From Mercenaria mercenaria (Eukaryota; Mollusca; Bivalvia; Venerida; Veneridae), in contig NC_069362.1 of assembly GCF_021730395.1 (NCBI RefSeq), forward strand, positions 84,832,001-84,896,000: a stretch of 64,000 nucleotides of DNA, written 5' to 3'. Below the pieces are notes generated by a model, which was not told the origin of the DNA, did not search any database, and saw nothing but the letters and a program-made list of their open reading frames with translations. Shown piece after piece: positions 12,405-23,917 of the stretch (within the stretch, counting starts at the first letter, position 1; the number at the start of each line of letters is the position of its first letter). Made by a program: the position numbers and the translations under genes.

Positions 12405-12770
12405 CACCAAAAACTAATAAAAATGTACTTACTGGAACAAATAAATTATATCTGCAGATACACAATTGTACCTGCATCTATTATTTGTACCTGTAGGTAC
12501 ATTTTTCAGCCGAAATGTACCTACATATATAAAATTGTACATACCTGAAGGTACAAATCCGAAAATGTACGTGGCGGTATTTGTACCTGCAGTTATAATT
12601 GTTTTGTACGTCCATGTATAAAATTGTACGCAAGACACTATTTTATATCTGCATGTATAACAATGTTATACCTGCACGCACATTTTTGGTTATAGTTTTG
12701 TACCTGCAAGTATAAAAGTGTACATGCGCATAAACATTTGAACATGCAAGTACAATTTAATACTCCTTGT
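12405..12770. repeat. Cluster of palindromic GTACCTGCAGGTAC-like motifs
   Basis: Variants of TGTACCTGCAnGTA(C/T)AAAATT recur about every 20-40 bp in both orientations, for example near 12470, 12490, 12518, 12540, 12575, 12610, 12655, 12700 and 12740. Many halves are self-complementary (GTACCTGTAGGTAC near 12489). Spacing is irregular and copies are diverged, so this is an old simple tandem array, not a clean satellite. Confidence 0.75.
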
Positions 12771-14660
12771 ATCTGTTTACTATTGGTCAAAATGGTACGA
12801 CAGATTTTTGCTCTTATATTTCCAAATGTTATTAGAAAATTTCAAATAAATCATATGGATTTTAACGTACTGCAAAATAAAACAACTCCGATGTAACTTT
12901 TGCTACATGTGTTTTTTAACTTTATGAATCCGTAGTGTGAGGGAGAAAATTGTAACTATTGCAAAATGGTATACACAAAATTGAAGTAATTATTGAAATT
13001 ATATACAGAAAAGGAATATATGTGAACGAACATGATAAAGAAGAGAATATGGCCAAAGAAGAAACTAACAGAATTTGATCTGAATTTTTCGTTAGTAACA
13101 TTCGAACGCATATAACGAACGTTCTAATCCTTGGCTATAATAGCTTATCAAAAGAAAGAAATGCATACCTGATCCATGTACAAATCACGTTAGTTTTTGT
13201 AAAGTATGAAGCGGACCGGTTTCTGGCGTTTTCGCGGGAATCACGTTACCTATGGGAATAATTATGTACTTTTAGGTGGATACTTGATCCCAATATTTAT
13301 TACAGTCAATATCTTTCAAATACATGTATATATTGTGGACGTTCTAAGTTCCACTCGTATAACTTGGCATTTACTCTCAGTTGTATACAACAAGTTCTTA
13401 AAAATTGTTTAAGAAATTGTTTAAGAAATTATGACATTAAACGTGTTTCATCTGCAAGAACTTTCCCACTTTTTATAGTTGCAAAAAACAAAAAATAATT
13501 TAAAAAGTAACTAGCGAACAACGATCTGTCTATTCTCCGTTTTTAAAGTCGTATAAATCTATAACTCTCTATTATTTTTAGTCATGTACCTGCTGCGTAT
13601 TATTAACATATTTCACCGCTGTCGACATTTTTACTTCGAACCATCTGTGTAGAAAATATGAAAATAATTAAAATTTCGAGAAGATTGCAATAGATATCGT
13701 GGCAAATTTCCATCCAGTTCTACAAAATGCCTAGTCATCCAGCTGTAGTCCACCAGTTACATTTTTCAGTTTGATTGAGGGCAAAAATAGAGATAAATGA
13801 GATCAATTCTATAGCGCCAACTGCTTTATATACCTACACCATCAAAAGTAATGTCATTATTGATCATAAATTCATGTTTGTCTGGTTATTTTGGATCAGA
13901 TCCAAAGTGACTGAAAATTACCATATTTTAGATCAAACCCAACTTCAAGACAGACTGTTTGATAGACGAGTAGTGTATGTACTTTTAATTCATTACGAAG
14001 GCCGCGAACCTATTCAAATATCTTTTTACTAAAAGTTTGACGAAAAAAATAGACTTTTATAAATAACTTCAGTCTATCGTGTTACAGGCGGTTGTAGACG
14101 GACATTTAGTGCAGTCTTTTCGATAATGAAAGGAAGATCATGTCGTTTTTAATGTAATGAAATGATTTACTCCATTTGTTTTGATGTTTAAGAGTCAAAC
14201 ACCAATGTTCCCAATGGAAACAGCCAAACATTTCCTACTTCGATCCTGTCTAGACAGACTTCAAAATTCGGACAAGACTACACCTTCGGTCATCCATCCT
14301 CAATATACCATGAAATCAGTGACAGAGTATTTATTCTCATACTGTTAATATAATATATACAGTATTTTATTTCTCCAAAATCGGTAACACCACATCAAAG
14401 TTAATGTCATAATTGCCATAGGTTTTTGTTAGTCTAGACATGTTTTTGAGAATAATAGCCACCCGGGCATTCAAGAGATCTAGACAGACGAGATGTGACT
14501 ACAAGACGAGTTAATAGTATTATGTACTTATAAATAATTATAGCATACCTGTTTATAGGCCGGATATATTTCTAAAAATAATGTCAGAAGTTTTATTGCT
14601 ATCTATAATCTATAGTTACTTATACAATTATACAGGTAAATAAAAAGTCCTCAACAGAAA
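12771..14660. other. Non-genic stretch
   Basis: AT-rich, with no recognisable exon, repeat family or RNA gene. Confidence 0.45.
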
Positions 14661-15165
14661 TCCAAACCAAATGCCTAGTTCACATTTGGCCTGCGATGCG
14701 TCTGCGGAGCCCGTAGACAGTCCGTATCCTCCATTCCATGCAGCCTCCGTGCGGAGGTAGAAGGCGGTAGTGAAATTTTCGAACGGATTCACGGGCTCCG
14801 CAGCCTCTATGATTTTGTTTAGCGAAAGGTTATCCAATTTAAAAAAAAAAAAGTCATAAGCCCGTGGACATGTCGCAAGTGGCCTTTCACAATCCCCGCA
14901 CGGACGTCATTAGGAGGCCGCGCGCTGATCGTTTAGCCAACGCACGATTTTCCGTGGTCATGGTGCCCAAAATAAATCGTATAGAGATTGTGGACTTGGT
15001 ATGGGCAAAACACCGTATCTTCTCCGCGCAGTCTTTGGACGGATGCCGCATGAGCGTCGTACGATTTCCGTGGAAAGCTTGTGGAGACTACAGGGCAATT
15101 GCACTGAAATTGCACGATTTCCGTATAATCTCCACGCAGCGACCGTACGGATTATTAATTAATTA
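14661..15165. repeat. GC- and CpG-rich island made of internal repeats, probably a decayed mobile element
   Basis: Composition jumps from AT-rich to CpG-rich and back. Inside are inverted copies (TGCGGAGCCCGT near 14702 and ACGGGCTCCGCA near 14790) and direct copies (CGCACGATTTTCCGTGG near 14941, CGTACGATTTCCGTGG near 15058, TGCACGATTTCCGTA near 15110; also CCGTATCTTCTCCGCGCAG and CCGTATAATCTCCACGCAG). Open frames on both strands lack any known domain. It looks like a repeat and not a promoter CpG island, since no exon follows. Confidence 0.55.
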
Positions 15166-17821
15166 ATGCTGACGAGTTTGGTTTAGAAATATGTATGTAA
15201 TCTATAAATTTGGTTAAAAATTCTATGTTTCTGAATTTTGACACCTATGTTCTGAATTTTGACACCCCGACGCTTTTTGACATTGTAAAATACTAAACGT
15301 AGTCTACCAGCACCGTTTCGGTTGCTAAAAATCTTGAATATATTTTTTCTGATATTCAAAGCAAATATTTATGCTATAGTATACCAGAAGTACAATAATA
15401 CAGTATATAGTACACAGTAACCGACCACAATATGTATCAGACGTTACTTCAGTATTCCAGATGCAATATCTCAAAAGCTCTGAAGACTTTTTTTCTGTGT
15501 TTCATTTCAATATTTTATGTTGGAATTAGTTCAACCCAAAAAGTTAAAATGAACAGCCTATTGCGTAGATGCTGGAGTTTAGACTGTTCGCAAGTAGACT
15601 GAAGACCAAAGACACACAAACCTGAAAGAAATACCTGCATTTGATATATTTATTTTTGACAGATTTTTTTTTCAAATCAGAAAATGGTAGATTAGTATAG
15701 CCCAAACACGGCAAGTAGTGGAACCTCTTTTCGTGAAATCATGAGCCATTTTCCAAAACATGGTCATTATCTGTCTGTTTTGTAGACATAGAAGCACGGA
15801 TCAAACAATATCCAGTGCCTTGCACACTAACCGCTCACATACCTTGACAACATGGCAAAACTACCTGTTTACTGATTACATTTTACATCAGCTGAACCTG
15901 AAATGTTCACGGTGAGCTTTAAGTATCGCTGAATATTCGCCGTTTTCTGTAGAAAAATGAAGTTGATATAACCTCAGTAGAATTAATCGTTGCTGGTATA
16001 TGCTAGTGCAGACCAGACTACATCTGTTTTAAGCTTCAAGTTTCGAGTTTATTCAACATATTCTCAGTTTGTATACATACAAAACATGAGACAAATGCAA
16101 TGTCATGCAACCAGACCGAAAATTATATTTCATATTCAACCCGGGAGACGGACAAATCAGTGGTTACACCATCTGTTCATAATTAAACAATATGTTAAGT
16201 TGTTTTCAATGTTTATTGAATTCCATCCTATCGCTACTTTCTTAGTGTATCTGGTGATGTATCGTAAGATAGCAGGGTGCACTCCGAATTTTGGCCCCGT
16301 CAATATTTGTTATAAATAGAACTTCGTGATTTTGGATGTCTGTAAATTAAGGTGAGAGATAATGATCATTAATTCTTTAGAAAATTTATACAGCCGATAC
16401 ATGTAAAATTCTGATGTCAGTTGTAAAACTAACTGCTGGTAGCTTTGTATGATCAATGAGACACCTTTTCGCGGAAAATTTCAAATCACGGAAGGGTTCT
16501 GTGCTTGTTGATTGATACTCCGGAACATTTTCGCTATTTTTTGTTTCCATTCCGTTTATATCCTGACGTTCAGTAAGGACTATTAAATTGAGAAATGCAA
16601 TAAAATTGGGCATTGTTCTTGCAGCGGGATCATTGCAGGCTGTTCAAAAAGTGCAAAATTGATGATATTGGCATGCTTTTTTTCATGGATGTGGTAAACC
16701 TTTCGTTTTGATAACTTTCTTTATTCTTGTGTGAGAATCCTGATCTTGCCATTAATTAAAAGCACAAGACATGTACGCAATTTATAAAACGGCCACCCTG
16801 ATTCTGCTCATAAGGGAAGTGCAATATTGCGACTCGCTACATGTAAGACCGTCCGTGCCCAAAATTTTCGCATCTAAGTGTACCCTGCTACCTAATATGT
16901 AGGAACTCCCCTCCGCTACTTTTATGCTTACCTGGACAATTTATTTCTAAGATTCATCAGTGCATAAATGCTGCTCTTCTATGCCAAATTAAAACACGTG
17001 CCTTCTCTCTGGTACGACTTTATACACGTACAAAAAATGCTAATTGTCGGATACATAACGTTACTGAAATTATCATACTTACAAGCCAATCAATGAAAGG
17101 GCTGCCCAAATACACACAATTATTAAGAAGTCTAGGCTATGTACACGTGCTTCTACATTTACAACTTACTTCAGCTTAGTATCTACATCAATTTTCTAAT
17201 AGGTTTAAAGTTAAATATTGTTATTGTAAAAATTATGTATCATTTGTGCATTAGCCCTAAATATTTCATATTCAAAATCGTGTTTTCTGTCCTCTGCATT
17301 TATACGTAATGTTTTTGTTTAATAATATGCTAAAGCGCATGTTATATTTTATACCAGCATCAGCACTAGTTTTATCGCCATTCGCAATAGAAGAATTATG
17401 TTTGATAGTACTTGATTCGGGATAATAGAAATGAGATAAATGACCTAGATAGTTAACGCAAACATTTCCATCTTCAATCCTGTCTAGACGAATTTCAAAA
17501 TTCATAAGATCATGCCATAGCTGAAGTTGTAACTGTAATAGGACCCGCCATCGCCCCTGGTGTTTTTAAGGTACTCGCTGAATGGCGGACAACAACTCAT
17601 GGTTTCAGTGTTTTTGCCGCGCGAACTTTTTCATAACTGACGTGAAGTTTTACACCACGATGTTTTGGTCTCTTATGAACAACAAGTTTTTTAACTCTCA
17701 AAAATAGATATAAGATATTTAAATAGAATGTCACTCCAAATGTCATTTCTATACTTACATCGTTAGATATTTCTAACATATACATTTGAAGGCCGTCTTG
17801 TCTACATTATAACATAATCAT
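15166..17821. other. Non-genic stretch
   Basis: A 109-codon open frame at 15990-16319 has no domain and ordinary AT-rich composition and is not called. No other structure was recognised. Confidence 0.45.
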
Positions 17822-17836
17822 ATATTTATTATTATA

Positions 17837-17869
<33 letters not shown>

Positions 17870-17870
17870 C
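17822..17870. repeat. (ATT)n microsatellite, probable LINE tail
   Basis: About a dozen ATT units in a row, abutting the 3' side of the minus-strand LINE. Confidence 0.9.
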
Positions 17871-18985
17871 CACATTTATATAGCACTCTTTTCATACACA
17901 TGTACACGTTCAAAAGTGCTTCACAGAAAAATTGCAAAAATACTAACAAATACGCATACAAAAATAATGTATTCCACATTCACAAAATCCATAAATGTCA
18001 AACGTATAGATTAAACAGGACAAACATACATACATATTAAAAGTATTTAAGTTACCCTAGGATAAAATAATGTTCTACGCAGGTTTATGAAGAAGAAGAA
18101 AAAAAGCATCAATGTATCGGTCAGTTAACAAAATATTGTACAAAGAAGTGGATTTTTAGCAAGCTTTTGAAAGCAGCTAGCGTGTCAGCTTCCCTGATCT
18201 TGATGGGAAGGGAGTGCCAAAGCTTTGGAGCGGTGCACGAAAAGCTGCTTGTTGACTTGTTGTTCCATATCCATATTGTTGTCAAGTACTGCACCAAGAT
18301 TCCTAACACATTTTATGGATTTTATCACAGTCACCGACCTTCACAGAGACGTCATCAATGTACTTGGAGTTACGCTTTGATGTGAATAGCATTACCTCCG
18401 TTTTATCAGCATTGAGCTTCAGCATGTTGCAATGCATCCACGAGACAATTTCAGCCAGACAGTTCTCAATGCGGCGCAAAGCCTCACTTCTAGCCACAGC
18501 CTCTATCGGCTTAAAGGATAGGTATAATTGAGAGTCATCGGCGTAGAAATGGTGAAGAAGTCCATGACGTCTGCATATGGCACCCACGGGTTTAGTGTAC
18601 ATGATATAGTTCTTTGGATCAAGCACTGATCCCTGGGGCACACTGTATTTCATCAACATAGGCGTCGACAACTCACCGTCAACGCACACAGTTTGATAAC
18701 GGTCACTAAGATATAATGACATCCATGTAAGTGCTTTGTCTGTGACTCCAAAATGATGTTCGAGCCGGTATAACAGTGTTTGGTGGTCAATCGTGTCGAA
18801 AGCTGCAGATAGATCGAGTAGCACGAGGACTGTTACAGATTTTGGTCGAGAGATGTGAGGATGTCATTCTGTACCTTTATCAAAGCAGACTCAGTTGAAT
18901 GAAACTTTCTGTAAGCAGACTGCAGTCCCTCATTTATGATATGATTGTTATTTTTGTTCAGAGAGGTCAATAAATTAGCAGTGCG
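17822..18985 (-). mobile_element. CR1/Jockey-like LINE, 5'-truncated, internally deleted and frameshifted
   Basis: Read on the minus strand it begins with LQSAYRKFHSTESALIK, shifts frame near 18840, then continues in 18824-18303 with LLDLSAAFDTIDH (RT motif A), VPQGSVLDP (the usual QGSVLGP with G to D) and HFYADDSQLYL (the catalytic YADD block, motif C). Next comes MLKLNADKTEVMLF. A one-base slip near 18306 separates this from VRNLGAVLDNNMDME. That runs directly into the C-terminal end (APKLWHSLPIKIR, TLAAFKSLLKIHF), so roughly 100 codons between them are deleted. The 3' UTR side (17870-18060) ends in an (ATT)n tract at about 17822-17870, the expected tail for the minus orientation. It is inactive. 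Confidence 0.88.
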
Positions 18986-20033
18986 GATTAAACTTCATAA
19001 AAAAATAAAATGAGTTTTTTCTTGCATTTCGACAATGCAAGCAAATACATTCCGGTGATTTTTCCTGTTGCTGTGTACTCTTTTTTTGCACTGGTGAGCA
19101 CTCTATCAATATCGTACTGAAATTATAAAAGTATGAGCGATCTTTGTTGGGCATGTTGTTAAATAATTACACTGCAGGAAAAAGATCTGATATCGCAATG
19201 TTTATTTCACTATTTTTACATTAAAATGATGCTTGCTTTTCTTTTTATTTCGATTTACCAACGTTATTGTTCTTTGAGAATACGTAGATTAAAGACATTG
19301 TATATACAGCGCTGCCTTTGTAAAAAAGGCTAACTATTAGTACGCATTGTACTGGAGGTCTGGAAACCTTGACACACGTTCGGCGGTTGATGAGTGTAGG
19401 TGAACTGAGGAACTGCATTAGGGCTACTACAGTAACTGTCTGTGTAAGCTTGTGTATTATGTCCATAATTAATAGTCATTGCTCTTTCAGAAAAAAATAC
19501 ACAAAATCAAACTAGATCCGATCTTGCAGATTCTACTTGCGTGCAAATTTTGTAATTTATTTCATATATTTTTAGGGCAGCAAGTTGTGCCTAACAAACC
19601 CCAAACGTTTACGACTTACAAGCATTTGGCGATTTAGGAACTCCTGGATTTCTATCAACGCACGCCATTTTAATCAAAAATCGTTTTCGCGATAAAAAAT
19701 TATTTTATTGTAGAATCTATCAAATCAAATCTAAATAAAATCTAATACAAATGTACAAATGTACATGTTGCTAAGCAGCAACATAAAGTTAATCAAAACC
19801 GTCGAAAGAGTTTTTCAATGAATTTGCCAAACTGAAACAAGCCCTGAAAAGTTGCCCCCCATCTAGATCTAAGTCTCCAATAAAGCCATTGTACGGCATC
19901 GGACTTTTAAATGAATTCAAAATGTAATGTTTTATTGCTTTTAATTTTGAAACAAGCACAAACAGTACAAAAACGCGTAAACATGGTATCAAATTTAGAC
20001 AAATGATCATTCATTTACCTTAATGAAGCAACT
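18986..20033. other. Non-genic stretch
   Basis: No recognisable feature; AT-rich with scattered short ORFs. Confidence 0.45.
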
Positions 20034-20276
20034 ATATGAGCCGTGCCATGGGAAAACCAACATAGTGGCTTTGCGACCAGCATGGATCCAGACCAGCCTG
20101 CGCATCCGCGCAGTCTGGTCAGGCTCCATGCTGTTCGCTAACAGTTTCTCTAATTGCAATAGGCTTTGAAAGCGAACAGCATGGATCCTGACCAGACTGC
20201 GCGGATGCGCAGGCTGGTCTGGATCCATGCTGGTCGCAAACCCACTTTGTTGGTTTTGTCATGGCACGGCTCATAT
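20034..20276. mobile_element. Foldback MITE, copy 1
   Basis: The element is nearly a full-length palindrome: ATATGAGCCGTGCCATG at the left pairs with CATGGCACGGCTCATAT at the right. The arms continue through GACCAGCATGGATCCAGACC and its complement, with a spacer of about 25 bp near 20150. The flanks suggest a TA-type target. Copies 2 and 3 lie at 32630-32872 and 33250-33480. The palindrome makes the same peptide (around DPDQPAHPRSLVRIHAVRF) readable on both strands, so it is not a gene. Confidence 0.9.
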
Positions 20277-22639
20277 GATGTTGTGACGACTGATTTATGC
20301 AAAGGCTTCAAAATAAATGTTATGTGCTTATTTCCATTTCTTTCTGGGTAAAAAGATGAAAAAATCTGTATTGTCCAAAGATTCTGACTATGTAAGATTT
20401 TTGTAATCGTTTTTTCTTTATATTTCTGCAGATAATCTCTTTAGCGAAATCTGAAGAAAATTGGAGAACATTTTTTATCTTTAATGACATGCATCATTTG
20501 CAATCACAATGATGTTAGTTTAGGTGTATAACTGGTCAGTTGCTTGTCAAAACAATTAATATGTTATAAAAATCATTATACCTGTAAGAATAAGACAAGA
20601 TGATCTTTGCTTCTTTTACATGAATGAAGGGAAATAATTGCTGCATACCCGTCAAGATTAAACACACACTTCTTACTTCCCCTGGATTTATATTCACTGA
20701 TGTTAAATTTGATAATGTGGCAGTTGATTCCAATAATTCTATGGGTGTTCAAAGATAATCCGTCATAGATCTATTGTAAAGCAAATATTGGATTTACCTG
20801 TATTGGAAAATAAACAGTGTCGACTGTAATGAGGTCAACTGCCACATTATCAAAGTTTATTAGTAGATCATGTTACACACATTTGCTGTATACAAACTTT
20901 GCACACAAAAATCGAGTGCAGTGATTTTGACATGATATCTTTTGAGCTGTTCTTAGCGAGCGTAAGCGTAAATTCACAAAATCATTTAAAAGATTCATAA
21001 AATGTTACCGTCTTTTAGTTTCATCCCTTTTAATACCAGAAAAAGCCAAAAAAAATATGCATCCGATTCCTTTTAGTTTTGACCAGCCAACAGTTACAAT
21101 GCGAACAAAATGACTGGTTCCGAATAATTCTAATATGGCATCACAAGACATTAGTGGCTTACATTGGCACGTTCAATGTAGAAAGTAAATGCCCTGGTAC
21201 AAAATCTATATCTTATACTATCTATAAACTTGTTATTTTATCTCACATTTAAAGAGATATTATTTACATCAACGGGTATGCACTCGGCTTTTACTAACGC
21301 TATCAATAAAGTAAATAGAACTGCGGTTATATCCGTTTAAACACAGTCGCGTTGTCAGTATTGTTTGACCGCTTTTGTGGGCGGCCAAATAAGCGACAAT
21401 GTTACAGAACTTCCAAACGCAGCCCACGTCAATTCTCAAAATTATTAAATATTTTTAGGTCAATCAGCACATATATATCAAATAATGCGGATGCTTTACG
21501 GTCGACTTGAACATTCTAAAATACTGCAAATACAGATAACAGTTTACCAAAAGTGATAAGTTCAACTTGAAAAATAGTCGTGCTGAGAGTTCAGTCCAGT
21601 ACCCATGTACACCACTTAGTATTTGTATCTTAGACGCTTATTCTTTAAACGACACCAGTATAACAAATGAGTATAATTATAACTTCCAGCTCAAGTCACG
21701 AGCCAGAATAACGTTCTCCGTGGTCATTTTATAGAAAACAGTTAATCAGCCACCTCTGATTCATGCGGGGAAGTTGTCAGTTATTTGTGTAGAAAAAGCA
21801 AAAAAACATTAGTGTGGTCAATCTAAGTAAAATTTGTCATTTTAACAGAAAAAAAACTCACGTAAATGCACTTCAGCTTAATAAGATTATTTCAAAATTT
21901 GAAACACACGGGGTAAGTTATGCCATATTAAACTTCACTGTAGATATCAATGCCGAGCCAACGTTTCAGTATTGATTAATGTAAAGATACTGCCGATTTC
22001 TTACGAATATAAATGAGAAATCAGAGAGAAACTAACGCAAATATATATAACATGCAAGACTCGAAACGTAACAGGGATCAGTAATAAATGATTACAGTTC
22101 CTCCCATGCATACACTAAGCCAACAAACCAACTATTGATCGGACATCGTTAATGTTTTGTAATTAAACTAAAATGCTAATGGTTGTTTATTTACATGCTG
22201 CTAGAACTAATAGGCTATATAGCTTTCAATACAAAACAGGTAGTGAATAAAAATATAGGCTGTGACTCTATGCAGAGTTGGAGCGCCGGTATAAATTACA
22301 GACTCGGGTATATGCCTGATTGAAGCAATTTGAACTAAAAGTACTTTAAATGTATATATTTTGTAACCATGGTGATACTAACCCTAACCTCTAGTCAGTA
22401 TATCATACATATTATACAAAAATTATGCGTGCAAACATGCAATCATCTGCGCAATTATTGCCGTAAGCGACATTAGATAATCACTTCCAGGCATGCGCAG
22501 AAGACCGCTCCAACACTACAATGAGCTACATCGAAAATATATAGCGGTTAAACAGTTAAGGTATGGTTTTTAGGTCGCGGGTTCGCACCTATTAGGTCTT
22601 CAAATGTGAAATTGTTCATTTTCTATCAATTTTACATCG
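20277..22639. other. Non-genic stretch with one small hairpin
   Basis: TTTGATAATGTGGCAGTTGA at 20707-20728 is repeated inverted at about 20834-20857, enclosing about 100 bp. It is either a tiny MITE or a chance inverted duplication. Nothing else was recognised. Confidence 0.5.
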
Positions 22640-23370
22640 ATTGTAAAGGAAGTTATCTGAACGTATGAGAACTTCGCTCGAAGACTTTTTCCTGGCTTTG
22701 GGAACAGTGTACAGTATCACATTGACAACATTATAACACTACACTTTGTGTTCGGAACAGTATATTTCAACGTATGATAATTACGTTCGAGAGCTGCTTC
22801 CTGGATTTAGGAATGGTATTATATCTCAACTTATGTTAACTACACTCGGTGGCCGTTTCCTGGATTTCCGAACAGTATTATATCTCAACGTATGTTGAAC
22901 ACATTCATTTACTGTTCCCTGGTCAAAGTATGTTAACTACATTCGATGACTGTGCCAAGGATTTTGGAACAGTATATCTAAACGTGTGTTAACTACACTT
23001 GGTGACCGTTTCCTGGATTTCCGAACAGTATTATATCTCAACGCATGTTAACTCTCATTGACTGTTTCCTAGATTTTGGAACAGTTTTATATCTCAAAGT
23101 ATGTTAACTGCATTCGATGACTGTGTCATGGATTTTGGAACAGTATATCTAAACGTGTGTTAACTATACTCGGTGACTGTTTCCTGGATTTGGGGACAGT
23201 GTTACATCTCAACTTATGTTAACTACGTCCGGTGACTGTTTCCTTGAGTTGGGAGCAGTATATCTTAATGTATGTTAACTAGACTAGCTGACTACTGGAT
23301 TTTGGAACAATATATCTAAACATATCTTTACTACACTCGGTGACTGTTTCCTGGATCTGGGAAGGCATTA
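22640..23370. repeat. Diverged minisatellite, about 60-bp unit
   Basis: The unit is roughly GTATGTTAACTACACTCGGTGACTG / TTTCCTGGATTTTGGAACAG / TATATCTAAACGT, repeated about a dozen times with substitutions and small indels. Alternate units share variants (TATATCTAAACGTGTGTTAAC versus TATTATATCTCAACG), suggesting a higher-order unit of about two repeats. It ends about 50 bp before the repeat element at 23422. Confidence 0.85.
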
Positions 23371-23421
23371 TGGAGACCATGGCCGAACTCCGTTTTCACA
23401 AAGATCCGAACACGACATCTA

Positions 23422-23917
23422 AACAAGAGCTGTCAGTGGACAGCGCGCTCGACTATTCTCAGTGCTTGATAGTATAATATTAGCTATGAGTAAAACTTTA
23501 ACATTACAATAAGCATATTCTAAGTCGAAAAGGGGTCATAATTCAGTCAAAATGCTTGATAGAGTTGCCTCCTCCTTTTTACAGACTGGGGTCATGATGG
23601 TAAACAAGTATGCAAAATATGAAAGCAATATCTTAATGGACTTTGAAAATATTTGGGGTGGTACGCAAACTTTAACATTATTCTATGTCGAAAAGGGGCC
23701 ATAATTCAGTCAAAATGCTTGATAGAGTTGCCTCCTCCTTTTTACAGACTGGGGTCATGATGGTAAACAAGTATGCAAAATATGAAAGCAATATCTCAAT
23801 TGACTTTGAAAACGCAAACTTTAACATTTGTGTGACGCTCACGCTAACGCTAACGCTCACGCCGACGCCGGGGCGAGTAGGATAGCTCCCCTATTCTTCG
23901 AATAGTCGAGCTAAAAA
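23422..23917 (+). mobile_element. Bivalve dispersed repeat element with internal duplication
   Basis: The left end is AAACAAGAGCTGTCAGTGGA and the right end is ATTCTTCGAATAGTCGAGC plus an A run. GCTCGACTATTC near the left end is inverted as GAATAGTCGAGC near the right end. Between them a unit of about 165 bp starting GTCGAAAAGGGGnCATAATTCAG occurs twice (near 23523 and 23688), almost identical. It is followed by an imperfect GCTAAC/GCTCAC hexamer run. I recognise this family from bivalve genomes but cannot assign a superfamily. Open frames on both strands over the hexamer run are incidental. Confidence 0.8.

Noticed and set aside
13775-14032. 85-codon plus-strand frame
   Set aside because: No domain, no start or splice context, and composition like its surroundings.
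15990-16319. 109-codon plus-strand open frame
   Set aside because: Ordinary AT-rich composition, no recognisable domain, no splice context or repeats; length is within chance for 64 kb.
18121-18824. Host reverse-transcriptase-type gene
   Set aside because: Frameshifts, an internal deletion, the ATT tail and LINE motif order show a dead retrotransposon copy.
20007-20351. Open frames on both strands encoding DPDQPAHPRSLVRIHAVRF-like peptides
   Set aside because: They lie inside the palindromic MITE. The peptide is readable on both strands and again at 33208-33435 because the element is a palindrome.
22640-23370. CRISPR-like array of short repeats
   Set aside because: Units of about 60 bp are continuous and diverged, without conserved repeat and unique spacer alternation, in a eukaryotic genome.
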